Positions 21,801 through 35,000 of a stretch of DNA of 64,000 nucleotides are shown here, one piece after another (position 1 is the first letter of the stretch; every line of letters starts with the position of its first letter). Source of the stretch: Phlebiopsis flavidoalba (Eukaryota > Basidiomycota > Agaricomycetes > Polyporales > Phanerochaetaceae); contig JAOCPU010000021.1 of the NCBI GenBank assembly GCA_035772785.1, positions 464,494 to 528,493 of the forward strand, read 5' to 3'. Below the pieces are notes generated by a model, which was given only the letters and a program-made list of their open reading frames with translations, did no database searches and was not told the origin of the DNA. The translations under genes were made by a program, and so were the position numbers.

Positions 21801-24800
21801 GTTCTACGCAGAGATAAACAACGAGAGAAACCTTGGGATAAAAAAATGCGCGCCGTGAATGTGACACTTGTTCTTGAATGTTCACGGCGGAATCTTGTTT
21901 GCGCGTGAGACCTGCACCGCGAGGCGTGTCTGCGTGGGCCACCAGGTCACCAGGCCTCCCTGATTAGCGTCGCCTGCGGGCGACGTCAGTCGGCCGTTGT
22001 GTGCCCGACGGCGACTCGTTCACAGGCCCCAGGCCCGCACACCGCGGCGCCCAGCATCCCCGCTGAGCTACGGCGCCGAAGCGGATCGATCCGTAGGCGT
22101 GTCTGATTGTCACCGTCGCTACGATATGCGACGTGTGCTCTGTGAGTTATGGGCGCGGCGTCAGGCGTTGGCCTGCCTGGTGCCGCCTTACCGCACACAC
22201 AAAAAGAGGACCCGCGTCGTGACTGCGGCGGCCACAACTGCCCTGCTGTAGGGTCTATGCGTCTGTCAACTATCTATATCGACACGTTCAGCCGCTGCGT
22301 CCCCCACCCCGGCATCAGTCTGCGTGCACACCGAAATTACGGGCTTTTATTGTGCGCAATCACGCGTCACTGTGAATCCTTTGCGCTGGGTGACGATCTG
22401 CGCGGGGGGGGGGGGGGTCGCGCGCTGGTCGCATGTTACAAAGTTGCTGAGAGCGCCGTTTGTTCTTCGGGCCTGTGCATGTGTCCACGGCGGAGCGGGG
22501 TCGATCGTGTTGTTTCTTACGCTTCTCACGTGCGTCGGCGCCTAGAATACTACGTGTCGGGGGGTGGTGCGGGTCGGCAGCATATGTGTCGAGCCCAGCA
22601 GTCCTGGCGGACGTGGGCTCCTCCGCCAGTCGCCCATGTCCCGCACCTTTTACATCGTCGCTGCTATGCTGCGAAGCATTCATTTCCGGCATTTGATCAA
22701 CTGTCATGTAGGCGGTACTGGTATCCTGACGACATAATACAAATTTTTCTCCCTTTTTATGTGGACGACTTGAGTGCTCTCCCGTCCACTGAGTGGGCAA
22801 CAGACTCAGAGGAGATGCGCCCATGGGCCGCTGGCGATTAATTGAGTGTAAGAAATGCGGAAAATATACACTCTGATACAGTGTATAAGACTCTTCGCTC
22901 TCGCATCCTTAGGACGTCTCTGTCTCGGCACACTCTATAATGTACGCGAATTTGGCCCAACCAGGGTGGCCATGCTACATACGCCCTATAAGCTTATGAC
23001 AGCAGCACCATTTGTTAGCGATCCGTGAGGTAATGGTGGCCGGCAAAACGAGCCGTGTTTGGTTGGTGGGCCATCCGCAGGCGCCGCGTTAGATAAGATG
23101 GGGGTGCTGGGCGTTTTTGATCCACCGCTGGCCGTCATCTTCTGCAGCTCTTTATTGCCCCCGACGACCCAGCAACAAGTATTGAGAACGTTATGAAGGA
23201 GTTTCGAGTTTACGGATGCAAGTAAGTCGGTCTTACCGCATTCCAACCAGAACGCCGCCAGCTAGAAACTCAGCACTCCCGCACGCATTAGACTTCTTCC
23301 CTTCCCCCGCACAGCAGAAATCAGCGCGTTTATCACGTGAGGCATTCGAGCAGATGCGAAGTCGCGAAAACCGCATCAATGAGTTCACCAGGACGAGCCC
23401 GCCCCGCTGCAGCGAACTGCATGCGCGCTTGCCTATCACGTCCGCAGATCACCGGTGGGATCAGCGCCTCAGGTTGTCTCCCACGCGCGGAGCGCATCGC
23501 GACGTACTTGGACGCCGCGTCCATCGAGGGCCGTTCCGCCTGGCGACAGAGCGTGGGTTCATGACCATCAGCAGGCCGCTAGATTACGGCGGCGTGCCCG
23601 TCTCTGATCGTTCAACGCATCGGCATGGGATAACGCGATTGGCGGACGTGTTTTGTTTCTGAGTGTCGCGCGAGGTTCCGCGACGTGCGTCAGCGTGCGG
23701 ACATGCTCGTGTGCGTGAGGATGCGCCCGTCTCGCACGCGCCTCCTGCCGCCGCGCGCCCCCGCTGACCAACCCCTCCGCACGCCAAGGGCGGGGTCCTG
23801 CGTGCGGCGCTAGATGTCCCCGTGGGCTCGCGTCGTCGTGCCCAAGCCAGCATCGCAGGTCACGCGTAATTACGATTTTTCGATTTCACAGCCGGCGAGG
23901 CTACCGAGGCACCCCCTATAGATTTCAGACAAGCCGGTGAGTCTCCGGCGCTGGGACGCAAGAAGTGTGTCCTTGGGTGTGCTTATTGGTGGCAACCCCA
24001 GGTGTATGGGTAACCGACGAGGAGCTTCGCTGCCGCGGTACGTTCGAAGCGGGCTCATCATTTGCGACCGTCTGATTGGGGGTACCTGCGCAATAGGTTG
24101 CGAAGACGATTGGACGAGACAGCGTCTCCAACGCGTGACTGCCGGCGGCTGTTATCACGGATACAATAAACTCCTCAACTGATAGGTAGGAGCCCTCGTC
24201 TCTCGCTAGATTGACATCGACTCTAAATGGCGTTGGCAGTTTCTATTTCATCGCAGGGGCGGCAAACCTCGTTCCACGGACCACAAAGCCCCTATACGTC
24301 CATCACGTAGTCTGCAGCGCACAGCCGACAAGACGACCTTCGCCCTACATTACGATGTTAGGCGCACCCCCCCAGGCCCGCCGCTGCGCCCGCGAGCCGG
24401 CACCCCTAGCTGAAGCTAATCCCAGAGACCCTCAGAATAGAGGACCTTTCCAGATTCTCCCACCTCGGCCGGCCTGCTGTGCCGACAAACGCACTACGCG
24501 CCCACCCAGGCGATGCGCCCCGCCGGTCGGCTACCCCGCCCCGTGACGCCAGCGGTCGAGGGACACGCGTCGCGCCCAAAGCCCGCCTGGCCACGCTTCT
24601 GCCTCGGCTGCGGGCGGGCGCACGCCGCTCGCGCCCCGCCCGCCGCATACCGTGCGCCGCCGGGCACAAATCGTGATTCGCCGGCGGCGCGCACTTCCGC
24701 GCGCGTTTTCATCACGCCCGAGGACTCGAGGCCTCGAGGGCTGATGCCGTGCGCGGCGCCTGGACGCCCTCACGCGCTTCGCGAATCCGCCCGAGGTGTG

Positions 24801-26704
24801 TTTTATTTCTCTTCTTTTTCCATTTTCCGGTTTCCGCTGTTTCCGTGCGCGGTCGTGCGTCTGACGCTTATTTTTCTCCTTCTAGCGTTACACCCGGACG
24901 GCGGCAGCGTCTGGGCCCTGAATGGGCGATCCGGGGTGCGCGTGGTGCCCCTCCGCAGGATCTGTGACTGCCTGGCTGATAGCCCCCCGACGGCCCCTTA
25001 ACGAGCTGGGTTCTGGACACTGAAGGAACGATTTATGTTGCATATTCAGTTTTTCTTAAGACTAGCGGATCGGCGAGGAAATCTGCAAATCTGCATAGGG
25101 TCTGGTAAACTGAATATGTTACCGTCAGGAGGGCCAGCACCCTATCAAGTCACCGGCCCAGGCCACGGGGCGGCGCGCGTGCCTCGCACCCAAGACGCGC
25201 GGACTAGCGCGGGAGATGGAAAACTGAAAGATGCCTCAGCCTCGAAAAAAAACCACCCCCATCCCCCCCACCTTCCCCCCCCCCTCCCAGAGCGCTGATA
25301 CATGCCGCAGTCTGCTGGGTTGCACCTTCGGAGGACAAATGGCTGCACCAGCGAGACGTTCCAGCGGGCCAAGCCGTTTGCGCCCGAGGCAGGCCGCCGA
25401 CCGCACGAGCTGCTCAGCTGCCCGCGGGACTCTTGCGCTGCCCGTGGCGGGGGTTGGGAGGCCACCTGAGGCTTCTTGCCATACGGCTTGATGGGAAAGA
25501 ATCAGAGTGCGTGCGCTTTCGGAGACCTGCGTAGCCTCTGCGTTCGCGCATCGCACTGGGCAGCGTTCTCAGATGACGGAACTGGCTGCGTGTGCACGCT
25601 ACGCCTGTGCGCTTCCAGCCCCAGTGGGGCCGTCCGCGCGCGGCGAACAACAAAAGACGAGGCGGCCCCCTTTCGCGACCCAGGCCTCTCCAGTCTTCGC
25701 GCAAAAACCACAGCTCATCCAGGAGCTGATGAGCGAAGCTGATGCTGTGCACGAAACATGGACAGGCACGCCTTCTGCGAACAGATTCGCTGCAAACATA
25801 CACAGGGACATCACGGGCTGGAGATGCCCAGGTCGCGCGTGAACTCTCTTTCCCCCGCTGCCCGAAGTCCGATTCACGGAGAACAAGCGGGGAGGATGCG
25901 GGGACAATGTCAACGTCAACCGCGCTGATAGAAGTGGGCCGTCGCGGCTGGTGCGCTACGATCGCAGGCCCACGGCGAGCGTGCCGCAAAAAAGACATGT
26001 GCAGGCCCTGCGAGCGGATGCGCAAGGCAAATGCGATCCTGACGAGGGCCTTCCCACAGGGCACCGTTCCTGGCGGGTCCCCGCGGACCCCACACCTGTG
26101 CTTGCACCTCTGCCGGTGGTGCGACGAGCACCCGAGACGGAGGGCCACTGCTCGCCTGGATCGGTCAGGCCGTCCGACCCGCCTCAGATCCTCTTTCCCC
26201 TTTTCCGCGCGTACTTCGCAATACAGCCGCGCCAGTGTACCTTGTCCATCGTCCTTTCGGGTCGTCTTTCAGGAGCGCGCGCACGCGTTTCTCACTCCCG
26301 CCTGCACTAGGACGCCGAGAGGGAAGATCCCTGCGTGGAGATCAACCCAGGAGTCTGCGAGACGACGTGATGGACGAACGCTGTGGAAAAGAGGGTAAGC
26401 GGTGGACCACGTAATAACAGGAACGCAGCTGTATTCTGGAACTGGTGTGTAACCCGTCCACAGCCAAAGGGTCATGGTCGAGCCGACGGCCATTCTGATG
26501 GTGGCTCAGGATCGCCTTCGGCGAGTGCTGTGGCATGGGTCGCTATCCCAATCGCGAAGGAGAGATTTGAACTCTGAGAACGGCGTGAGTCATGTCGACG
26601 TCATGTGTATGAGACGGAACGGGACAAAGAGGCATGCTTGCACAAGATTAGTGTGAATGTTATAGTACGTCATTTGCGACAATCATAGGGGGAATCATGC
26701 TGGG
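18855..26704. other. 7.8 kb GC-rich block without an identifiable gene
   Basis: No recognisable conserved protein motif on either strand. Many overlapping open frames (up to about 245 codons, for example 22149-22841 plus and 25414-26148 minus) are expected at this GC content. The minus strand at 22986-23246 has a Ser/Pro/Thr-rich reading (GGSKTPSTPILSNAAPADGP) that looks like a low-complexity exon of a regulatory protein but could not be linked to others. The block contains a run of 14 G (22404-22417), a C-rich stretch at about 25255-25290 and a CCACCACC repeat near 19610. Confidence 0.3.
22404..22417. repeat. Homopolymer of 14 G
   Basis: Fourteen consecutive G on the plus strand inside the GC-rich block. 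It is a likely site of length error and breaks any frame that crosses it. Confidence 0.9.
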
Positions 26705-27719
26705 TTATGTTATATCGGAGACGTCTATGTCGGAGTGGAATGCTTCGTAGAATAAATAAATCCGAACAATATGAAAAGAGCGGCGCTTCCTGCAAAGGTC
26801 ACTGCAGGGGCCGAGGTGTCAGTTGGGAGGTGGAACAGTGGGTAGCCGACACGGGTAAGGAGAGAGTACACACCGTGCTTCACTGAAATTTTCGTGGAAA
26901 CATAGCGTCCTCCAACAACAGCTAGGGCCGTGCAGCATCCATGTCCCACGATCGTTCCCAAAGTGACGAGGTACACGTTCTAGGGGTTCGCACACTCTAA
27001 GCTGGATGTTCCCATTCAAAAAGGACCCGAGACGCCCACTTACATGGGCAGCGCCGAGCGCGATGGTGGCAATCTGGCTTCTGTCGCCCCACTCGCCGAG
27101 GAACGTGAGCACAAAGGCCTGTGTGAAATGCGGACCCAGCAGGACGTCTGCAGTGGTCTCGCGCCTTCTGGGGCAAGGTTGTGGGCCGCGACACCCGGGG
27201 TGGACTGTGAAACGCGAGCGTGTGTGATCTGGGCGCGGCAGCAGACCGCCCACCTCCATTTTCCACTGTTTCCTCCAGCGGCAAAACACAGCGTGTCCGT
27301 TGGCGGCCGCGGCGGCTTCGCTCTCCTCGATTTCCTCCTCTGCCTTCCTTCATCTCCTCACGAATCTTGTCGCTGCCTGCTTTCATCTCACGTGCTTGGG
27401 CACCCCCCTTCTGGAGCATCTTGTAACCGAAGACGATGAACAGTACGGCGGCGAGGGGCTTGTGTCCAGCGTTTCGGAATGAGGGTGGGGCAGCAGGTGG
27501 CCGAGGGATGCGGACGAGGAGATAGACATGACGAAAGCGAACCGAACGCGCCTGCAAAGACAACACCGCGGGGGTGACGCATAGCGAGGATAGCAGCAAT
27601 GAGGAACGTCTTTGTCGCCGATTTCAGAGACAATAATCATGGCAAAGGCCTGGAGGAGAGCATGGAGCTGGCTCTCGTCGCCAGCGACGGGCCCGGGGAA
27701 CGTCAGCGTCGACGGCCAT
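26705..27719 (-). CDS. GDT1: GDT1/UPF0016 (TMEM165-type) cation transporter
   Basis: Membrane transporter of the UPF0016 family, which moves Ca2+ and Mn2+ across Golgi or vacuolar membranes. Both signature E-x-G-D-[KR]-[ST] motifs are present: FAMIIVSEIGDK followed by TFLIAAILAMRHPRGVVFAG (about 27640-27560), and FVLTFLGEWGDRSQIATIAL (about 27115-27055). Between them lies a charged loop (KMLQKGGAQAREMKAGSDKI). After an intron (donor at about 27044, acceptor at about 26981) follow NVYLVTLGTIVGHGCCTALA and VVGGRYVSTKISVKH; a second intron comes before VTFAGSAALFILFGFIY. One extra base separates this from the likely C-terminus YEAFHSDIDVSDIT with a stop at 26705-26707. The start at 27719 is the first in-register ATG that I can support; an N-terminal signal exon further upstream is possible. 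Confidence 0.85.
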
Positions 27720-28616
27720 GAGCGTGTTGACCTCGAATAAACGGAAACTTGACAGCCCTGTAGTTGGAAAAACAAACATGTTTGATCTTGGCGACATAGG
27801 GTGCAGCAAAAAGAGAGTGATTACCTTGGGAGAGGTGATGACGGACGGGGAAAGCGTTCAATTTCACTTTCACGTTTTGGCTCTCGCACACTGGTTTCTG
27901 TAGTCGCCGCCCAATCTCCACAGCCGCGGCGGCTCACGGACTGACGTGATTGACTGACGGTCGTCCTCCTCGACAAGCAAGCACAGAGTACGGCGGAATT
28001 CATCCGTAGAAGATAGCTGGCACGGAGTACGACGCCGTGGAAGGAGAAGATGTCTAAGTTTGTCCCTTCCCGTTCAGACCCGTCCCGTCGTCAAGAATAG
28101 ATTTGGCGCCACAAAGCTTTCCCAAGTTCAATAGAGTAGTTTATTGAAGATTAGTGTTCGGCATTGACAATGCAACTGTATCATACGCCTTCAACCTAAA
28201 AATTATATCGAAATGCGCAATCAACGTTTGCATGCATAGAAAGGCACAGAAGTATTAGACACGCGTGCGAGACACGAGGGAAACGCGTTCTTTTACGCCC
28301 ACTAAGCCCTAGTTTGTACATCAGTTTGACCAAAAGTTTCAGGTTGTAAGCTTGGATGCATCGATGTTGAGCAATAGGAACAGAGTATGGGTCCAGTAGC
28401 GGTGTAGTCTCTTCAACTCTTTATGCAGGACATTATAGTTCTGGGAACACAAAGCAGTCTGGGTCATCGAAATGTCATTAGGCGCACACAACAAATATAC
28501 ATGGAAACATCCGCGTGAGACCCAGCTTGAAGCTGGATGATTGGAAAACAAAGCAGCGCTCCACGACAAAAACTACTGAGAACCAGAGTACGGCGTGCAT
28601 TCCAGTGCGGCAAGTC
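27720..28616. other. Intergenic region between GDT1 and LSm6
   Basis: About 900 bases. It holds the upstream region of the transporter gene and the 3' flank of LSm6. A minus-strand frame of 76 codons at 28339-28569 has no recognisable motif. No RNA gene was recognised. Confidence 0.35.
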
Positions 28617-29071
28617 TCATATCTGTTCCGCCGAAGAGATATTATAATACTGTCGCGCGCAGTTTATGAGCGACGCGAGTAGATCGCGGTAGGGTTATTC
28701 GGACATAACCATTATTGCCACGAATGAAAGCGTCGCCGTAGAGCGGTTCGTAACCGCTCAGTTTACGTGGTTCTTCAGTCTGCCTCCAGTGACGATATTC
28801 ATATATACAACCCCCCCCACCCCGTCGAGACCAATGACAGAACCCCTGGGAGAAAAACGGCCTTCGTTCAGCCGAAGGCAAGGGACACGAGTGGAAGTAA
28901 TAATATCGCACCTTTGTAATCCACTCCGGAGGTGAGTTCCTAACCACACCCAACGCCCGTCATTCCCCACGACGCCCTTCAAAAAGTCCGTAGGAGAGCC
29001 CGACGTCGCAGGCGGTGGTGGTGGCGGCGGAGTTGGTACTCGGCTGGTGGAGGTGGTGTTGAGTCGTCCAT
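28617..29071 (-). CDS. LSM6: U6 snRNA-associated Sm-like protein LSm6
   Basis: Subunit of the heptameric LSm rings that bind U6 snRNA in the spliceosome (LSm2-8) and decapping substrates in the cytoplasm (LSm1-7). The start at 29071 opens MDDSTPPPPAEY, a proline-rich extension of about 26 residues. Then come SPTDFLKGVVG and, through several one-base breaks, the first Sm strands ending SGVDYK. An intron with donor GTGCGA and acceptor CCCAG follows, then the second exon with YMNI, TEE and GDAFIRGNN (the Sm2 signature region). A final intron leads to an exon reading LYISSAEQI with its stop at 28617-28619. The breaks are nearly all single extra bases relative to the expected Sm sequence, so the gene is probably intact in the organism. 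Identification rests on the Sm1 and Sm2 motifs and is firm. Confidence 0.85.
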
Positions 29072-32000
29072 GGTCTGAGTGGGACGCGAAAGGCAGGACG
29101 GGAGGCTGGATTAGTTCCGCAGGGGGCGCTGACTGCGAGATCATTCGGCAACAGCCGATATGAAAGTGCCAATGTGATTTCAGCCTCTGACGCACGAGCA
29201 AGAGTCTGTATAACTCGTGCGGGTTTGCAAGTGAAAAGACAAGAAATGGGTTTTTCGATTCTTGTGCTGCCGACACTCACACCACGGTCACCTGATACTC
29301 TCTATCTATCTCTTCCACATATCAGCTACCACCTTTCCACACCCCTAATCTCCCCTACGCTCTGCCACACCGCCATAGTCTGACTCGAATTGAAGGAAAA
29401 GGCCCGATGTATATGACAGACCTCGGATGGGGGCGATGAGGGTGATGAGGATTCGCCTCAGCCGTCTCCCCCACGCGCCTACACGAAAAACGCGCCTACA
29501 TATATGCGACAGCACACCCACATTTGAAGAAATTGAACCGACGCAACGACGAGATATCCCGAGAGTACCAAACACGTCCGATGACACTATTGAAAGAAGA
29601 CGCAGAAAAGGAGAAGCGCACCGCCACTCCATCGCCTTGGCCAATGGATTCTGAAGTAAATCACCTATCGACCTGAATTGGATACCTGCGAACTGGTCCT
29701 GCTCGACAAGATTAAGCCCGTCATCCGGTGCGCAGTGGCGGCCGATCGGGGTCTCCGTGCTTGTTCTTCATTATTCCGGCGCTTGAGGTCATGTTGGGAT
29801 CAGGTATGTTCGTCAAACTCACGTCTAGGGGTACACATCCCGAGGCGCCAAAAGTCTGTTAATTGACGATAATTGTCCCTTCGGACTAATCGTCCCCGCT
29901 ATCGTCTATAAGGCTAGCACTTTCTCATTCATAGAAGAGTAAGATGCACACGGTAATAATCATTCAAGCGGATACCTCATTAATGAAAGAGCGTTTCAGT
30001 GGACGATTCCTTACATACCTCCATAGACGCTCCACATCTCAATTAGCAGTTTTTGCTTTGAGCAAGAAAATTTACAACTCATTACTATTGGATAGGTAGA
30101 CAGGATGGGACGTACGTCCTGTCGCCCCACTACACATAAATAGACATGACTGCGTTTAATATGAGCATGCAAGTTAAGCGGCATGAGTCTTGGGCCGATT
30201 ATTGGTCAAATCTACTCTCGTGATACACTGCTTCGACTAAAACGCCCCTAATCGCTGAAGATTATCACCAGGTCACAATTCAATCTGAAGCTGGGCCGGA
30301 CCTGATCATAAAGGCTGTCATTCCATTTTCTCTTAGAGGATGTGCCTGGTGTTTTTGTACGTGAAGACTCGAATGGGCCCAGGACCATTCCTAATCCCAG
30401 TCCATCTAATGGGGTGCATTTGCCTGCGATATCACTCTTTCCACGGCCGTCGCTCTTCCCGTACACCCTTTCTACGACATTGGCAAAGCTTGTAGGTTGT
30501 ACACTATTGCCGCTTCCATTCAATGCATTTCTGGCTGGTCGTGTCTGCCGCTCGCATCATGTTCCGTCGACCAATAACAGCGCATATATACTGGAGAGCG
30601 ATTGGACGCGTCTTAGATCCCCTGATGGCATTCCTTTCGACAACATCGCTTTCGGTCCTCAAGAATGGAGCATTCCTCGGAAGAGTTTGCAACAGCCTGA
30701 TTCCGCCGCGCTCAAAGCCGGTTGCGCAATCCAAAGCCGAAGCTGGGATGACTCCTACCGCTGTTTGGCTTGCGCTCCTTAAACTCCGCGACTATCATTT
30801 GGGGTACGGTTCTCAAACGTCGGATATTCTAGTATCTCCTCCTAGTGGGCTCTTCGGGGCGAATGGCGTAACCCTGTACGCAGGTAGGGACGAGATGAAT
30901 ATATTATTTCACCACTCATTGACCACCAAACGGCGCGAGCGATTCCATGTCACAGCTACCCGCCTCCCCTGACATGCGCCACGAACACGACCCTGTGTTC
31001 CTCAGTACGCTAATCCCAAAAAAAAAACAAACACGCCCCGCCGCAACCTCGGACGCAAAGGACCTCACTATGACAAGCACGAACCGCGCCTCGTGCGGGG
31101 ACGACGGGATCGTTCTTCCGACTGGACTCAGAAACAGGTGCCCACGAAACGCGCGCGATTTCAATGGACAGGCAGCGTCGATGCACCCGCAGGCGGCACG
31201 GAGGTGCATAAACTTCGCCGCTGCATGCGGCTCTATCGCGACAACTCCGCCACCTCTCGCGGTCGAGCCATCACCACCACAAACTATCAACACAGCAGCC
31301 AGCCATGATAACACCTACATTTATCCGTTGCTCGAGATGGCCCATGTACTGTGCCTCGCGCACTGACTCGGAAAGCGCTGTTGGTGTGTTTGAGTCCCAG
31401 AGGTACCTTGCCCTGGAGGAGACCCGTCTATCGCATTTCGTGCAGAGTCCCGAGATGACCGCCCGGGTTCACGGAACTGTGGGGCCAAAGCTGCTGATGA
31501 GCTTCTCCAGATGCCTCACCGGGAACAACGAGGCTCCTTGGCGGTCAGAGGAGTGGTTCACTGGGGGGGGGTGACGGCTTTGCAGACTGGGGCAAGTAAG
31601 AGAAAGAAGGTGGAGAAGATGCGCCCAAAACCGATTGCACAAGATCGATAGATGTCGGGATTCATCTTAACGAGCCGTAGATTGCAACCCTTAGGAAGGA
31701 GAAAGAGTGGACGCTCTGTGGAGCGTGCTGGTTTCGTAGGCTAACGCGGACTGGCAGAAATGGCGGTAGCTCGTGACCCGCTAAAGTATAGCCTTCGATC
31801 CTAACAGGATAGCCCCGAAAATGGGCTAGAGGCCGCGTGCATCGTAGGCGCCACCGTGCACAAGTACCCTCTTCCATTGCTACAAGTATGAGTTCCACAC
31901 TCTAGAATTAGAGCAATGCCTCATCAAGGAGTTATCTGTGTTGGTAAGGCAAGCTTTTCATTTACCCTGACCGTAACTGCATGTGAGGCCAATCAATAGC

Positions 32001-35000
32001 TTGATGATATCATTGAACTCGAGAATACACCAAGAAGGCACGGCTCTGGATCCCCCATCTCTAGGGGAAGTCCTCATGTTTATGCTTCCGAACGCGAATG
32101 CGAACGGCTCGCCAGAACTCGATGAACGAGATGATGAACGAGGACCCAGGTTACGTTTCTCGCCATTACGTGTTGGATTGTCCTCGAGGTGGCTGATTGG
32201 GTGCGCAGACGAGTCGTGCAGAGATGGAACAAAAAGCGAGACTCAGGCCCGGACATCAGAAGCGACTTGGGCATGACTCGGCGCCGAGACCCAGACGCGT
32301 TGCCACCGGTCGAACGCATTCGAAACGCTGATGTACTGGGTCCACCATGGACTCGCTGCGCTCGGGCCACGGAAATTGCGTCTTCGCGATCAAGGCGGGG
32401 CTTTCTCACAGTGTAATGTTGAACGAGTTGGCCCTGCACATGGTCGAAAGCTGACGCGCTGTGCTAGTTGCGCTGAGCATACAATATCGGATCAAGAACT
32501 CGGGCGCACTTTGCTTACAGTGAGGCGAGCGTGACTATCCGGCCCACAACCATTACTGACGCTCGATTCTCCCAGATCTCAACATTTCGTATGGGGCATG
32601 GTAGTCTGTACCCGCATTCTATGTTTAACACCCCCGCAGTGCGGACTTTCATGCTCAACTAACCGCTTCGTTTCCAGCTTCATGGGTCAACTGACTTTGT
32701 CGCGTTCCGGGCGATACGACCTTCGGTCTTGTGGCCCGTATATTCTCAACTTCTTCGGTGAAATTGGTTGGAACAGTCATCTGGTCAGCTTCCGCCACAT
32801 CTTTACGTGTGCTCGGACGGATTTGACGTACAGCCTCGTTTGCAGGTACATCTCCACAGGGAGTGGGGAAGGGAACCCGTATGGCCTGTCGCTGCGGTAT
32901 GCGCCGTATGTTTCCCATTCTTCTTTTACGGCCGAACTTTTGTATTGGCCGGGCCCGCGCGATGTTCCAATACCTCATTGTACGATACCGCCTTTTGCTG
33001 TCATGAAATTTCACTGCGTGACTGACGGCCCATCGGTCCACTGTGTTCTAGTTACTTTTGTAAATGCTGTTCTGGGTACGCTCAACCAGTTTTTTTCGCA
33101 GCAAGAAGTGACCTTGGCAGTCTCCGCCGATTGATGCTAATACGACTAATACGGAGCATTTCTCTAGGTTTATTGGTATTTTTAGTGGCGCCAATGATAC
33201 GCTCATTTCCCATCACGAGCTTCCTCTGATCTATGGGAGAATTAACCGTGGCTCCTGGGTACGTTTGAACCGGTGTCGGTTCTTAGTCCCTCGTTGCTCC
33301 ACCTTCTGATCCGTCAACCGATCTTGCCCACAGGATGCAGACACGTCCTCCTTTTGTATGTATTACGTTTAGCCACAGCGCCGGCGTAGAACTAGCAGCG
33401 TCGTATCGTTGAGTTTCCGCCGGCCAAACTTATCTCATTTGTAACTGTGCGACTTATAACGTTAGGGTCTGCTTAGCCTTGCCTCATTCTTGCCGCCTTC
33501 ACAACGACCCTCCGCGCATATCAGCGGCGGATGATGTCGACGACCGTCGCAGAGATTGAGCATTGCTCCGTATACTGCGCGGTCGTCTCCTTTGCTAACA
33601 CCCAAGGCTATGAAATCGGGACCGTGGGGCCATCGTCCAGAGTTTGATCGCGATTCGGCTTAAGCTCAAGCGGTCGCTCATCCTCCGCACGAATATCGTC
33701 TATGAAGTGCGCCCTGCTCCACGGGCCTGTTACGTTCTCAGCTTTCGCGGCGGCTGACATGAGCCTCGCTTGCTTCCAACAGTTCTCGCTCCGCGGCAGG
33801 TGGCCTGCAGACCGGTATCAGAAAAATCCTCGAAATCCAATTGTGCGTGCGCTATATTCTATATTTCGTAAACGTCGTGCGGCAGCGAACTGATCTACCC
33901 ACCCTTCTACGCCCCTTTCCTGGCTCCATGTCGGCAGACAAATCGCGTACCTGTTCTCTAGAACACACTGATGTCCGTTGTCGAGCGCAACTTGAGCCCG
34001 CATGGCGTCGTGCGCCTCCCGTTTCTGCGGGGGGATCTAAGCACCCGCACCCGTACCCGCTATGCTTGATGCGGACTTCCAGGGCGATTTGCTTGCTTGG
34101 CCTTGTGATCAGTACGTGATTTTTTTCTCTTCTGGTATACCGTCCGAAAATTGGTGCTTCAAGGTGGTTCGTGGTTAGGTATGATTTCGACAGCGCTCAA
34201 GACAGGCCAACCGTTACCTTCCAAATCACTCCCTAGCCCGCTTCTAGACCGGTATATGGAGAACATGCCACGTAGGGTTTGAATGTTATTCGTCAGGAGG
34301 GGACGATGATTATGGTCTTCCGCGGACAATGACAATTGACGATTATACGCTTGCTAATGAGCCAATTATCTGTAAGCGCATTGCCTTATTTTGGTGGATT
34401 GCCATTGGTGGCTCAAAGTACTCATTATTGACTTACAGATGCTTCTCCGTTGGTTGCACAACGGCGTTTGGCATTTAATGCGACTCGATCGGCTCATGGT
34501 AGCCACCAAGGAACTCGTTGGCGAGCAATACCACACATTCACGGCGTCGGAGTCTCTTTGCGGAGAGAATTCACGAATAACACGACAATGAACGAGGCCC
34601 GCGAAACGACGCCGTGAACTTTCTTTTCTGTCGATCTTCATTCACTACTGGAGCCATTACATAGGGAATCAGTTTTGGTTCGTTTCAATTGGAACATGTC
34701 ACAGCGCATCGCCGCAATTCATACCGGTACATCAGGGAAATTTCACCTTGCGCCGTAGAGGTATGGAGTATGGGTAGCACTCATAGCATCCGGTGGTAGC
34801 GAAGTACCCCCGTATATAGCACTCTGTACCCTTGCACTGAGTGATCCGTAGCAGCCCATAGCAATACAAACCTCCGTTAGGTGGCTTCATACCATTGTTA
34901 TATCACCCACTCAATTGTACAAAACACGCCAGATTTCCATTACATTGTCAATTGAGTTTATTATAATATATACTTGTACTGTACAATGTTGCCACCAAGC

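Noticed and set aside
22149..22841. 230-codon plus-strand frame as a gene
   Set aside because: It crosses a run of 14 G, has no recognisable domain and overlaps a 154-codon frame on the other strand.
25900..26160. Cysteine- and arginine-rich plus-strand reading (RRACRKKDMCRPCERMRKAN) resembling a Zn2Cys6 cluster
   Set aside because: The spacing C-x5-C-x2-C lacks the six-cysteine pattern, no linker or dimerisation region follows, and the area is GC-rich with chance frames.
26540..26580. Possible tRNA B-box on the minus strand (GAGTTCAAATCTC)
   Set aside because: The T stem forms only partly and no acceptor, D or anticodon arm pairs upstream, so no cloverleaf can be drawn.
32598..33134. 178-codon plus-strand frame as a transporter or P450 fragment
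   Set aside because: I looked for transporter or cytochrome P450 motifs and found none, and there are no flanking exons.
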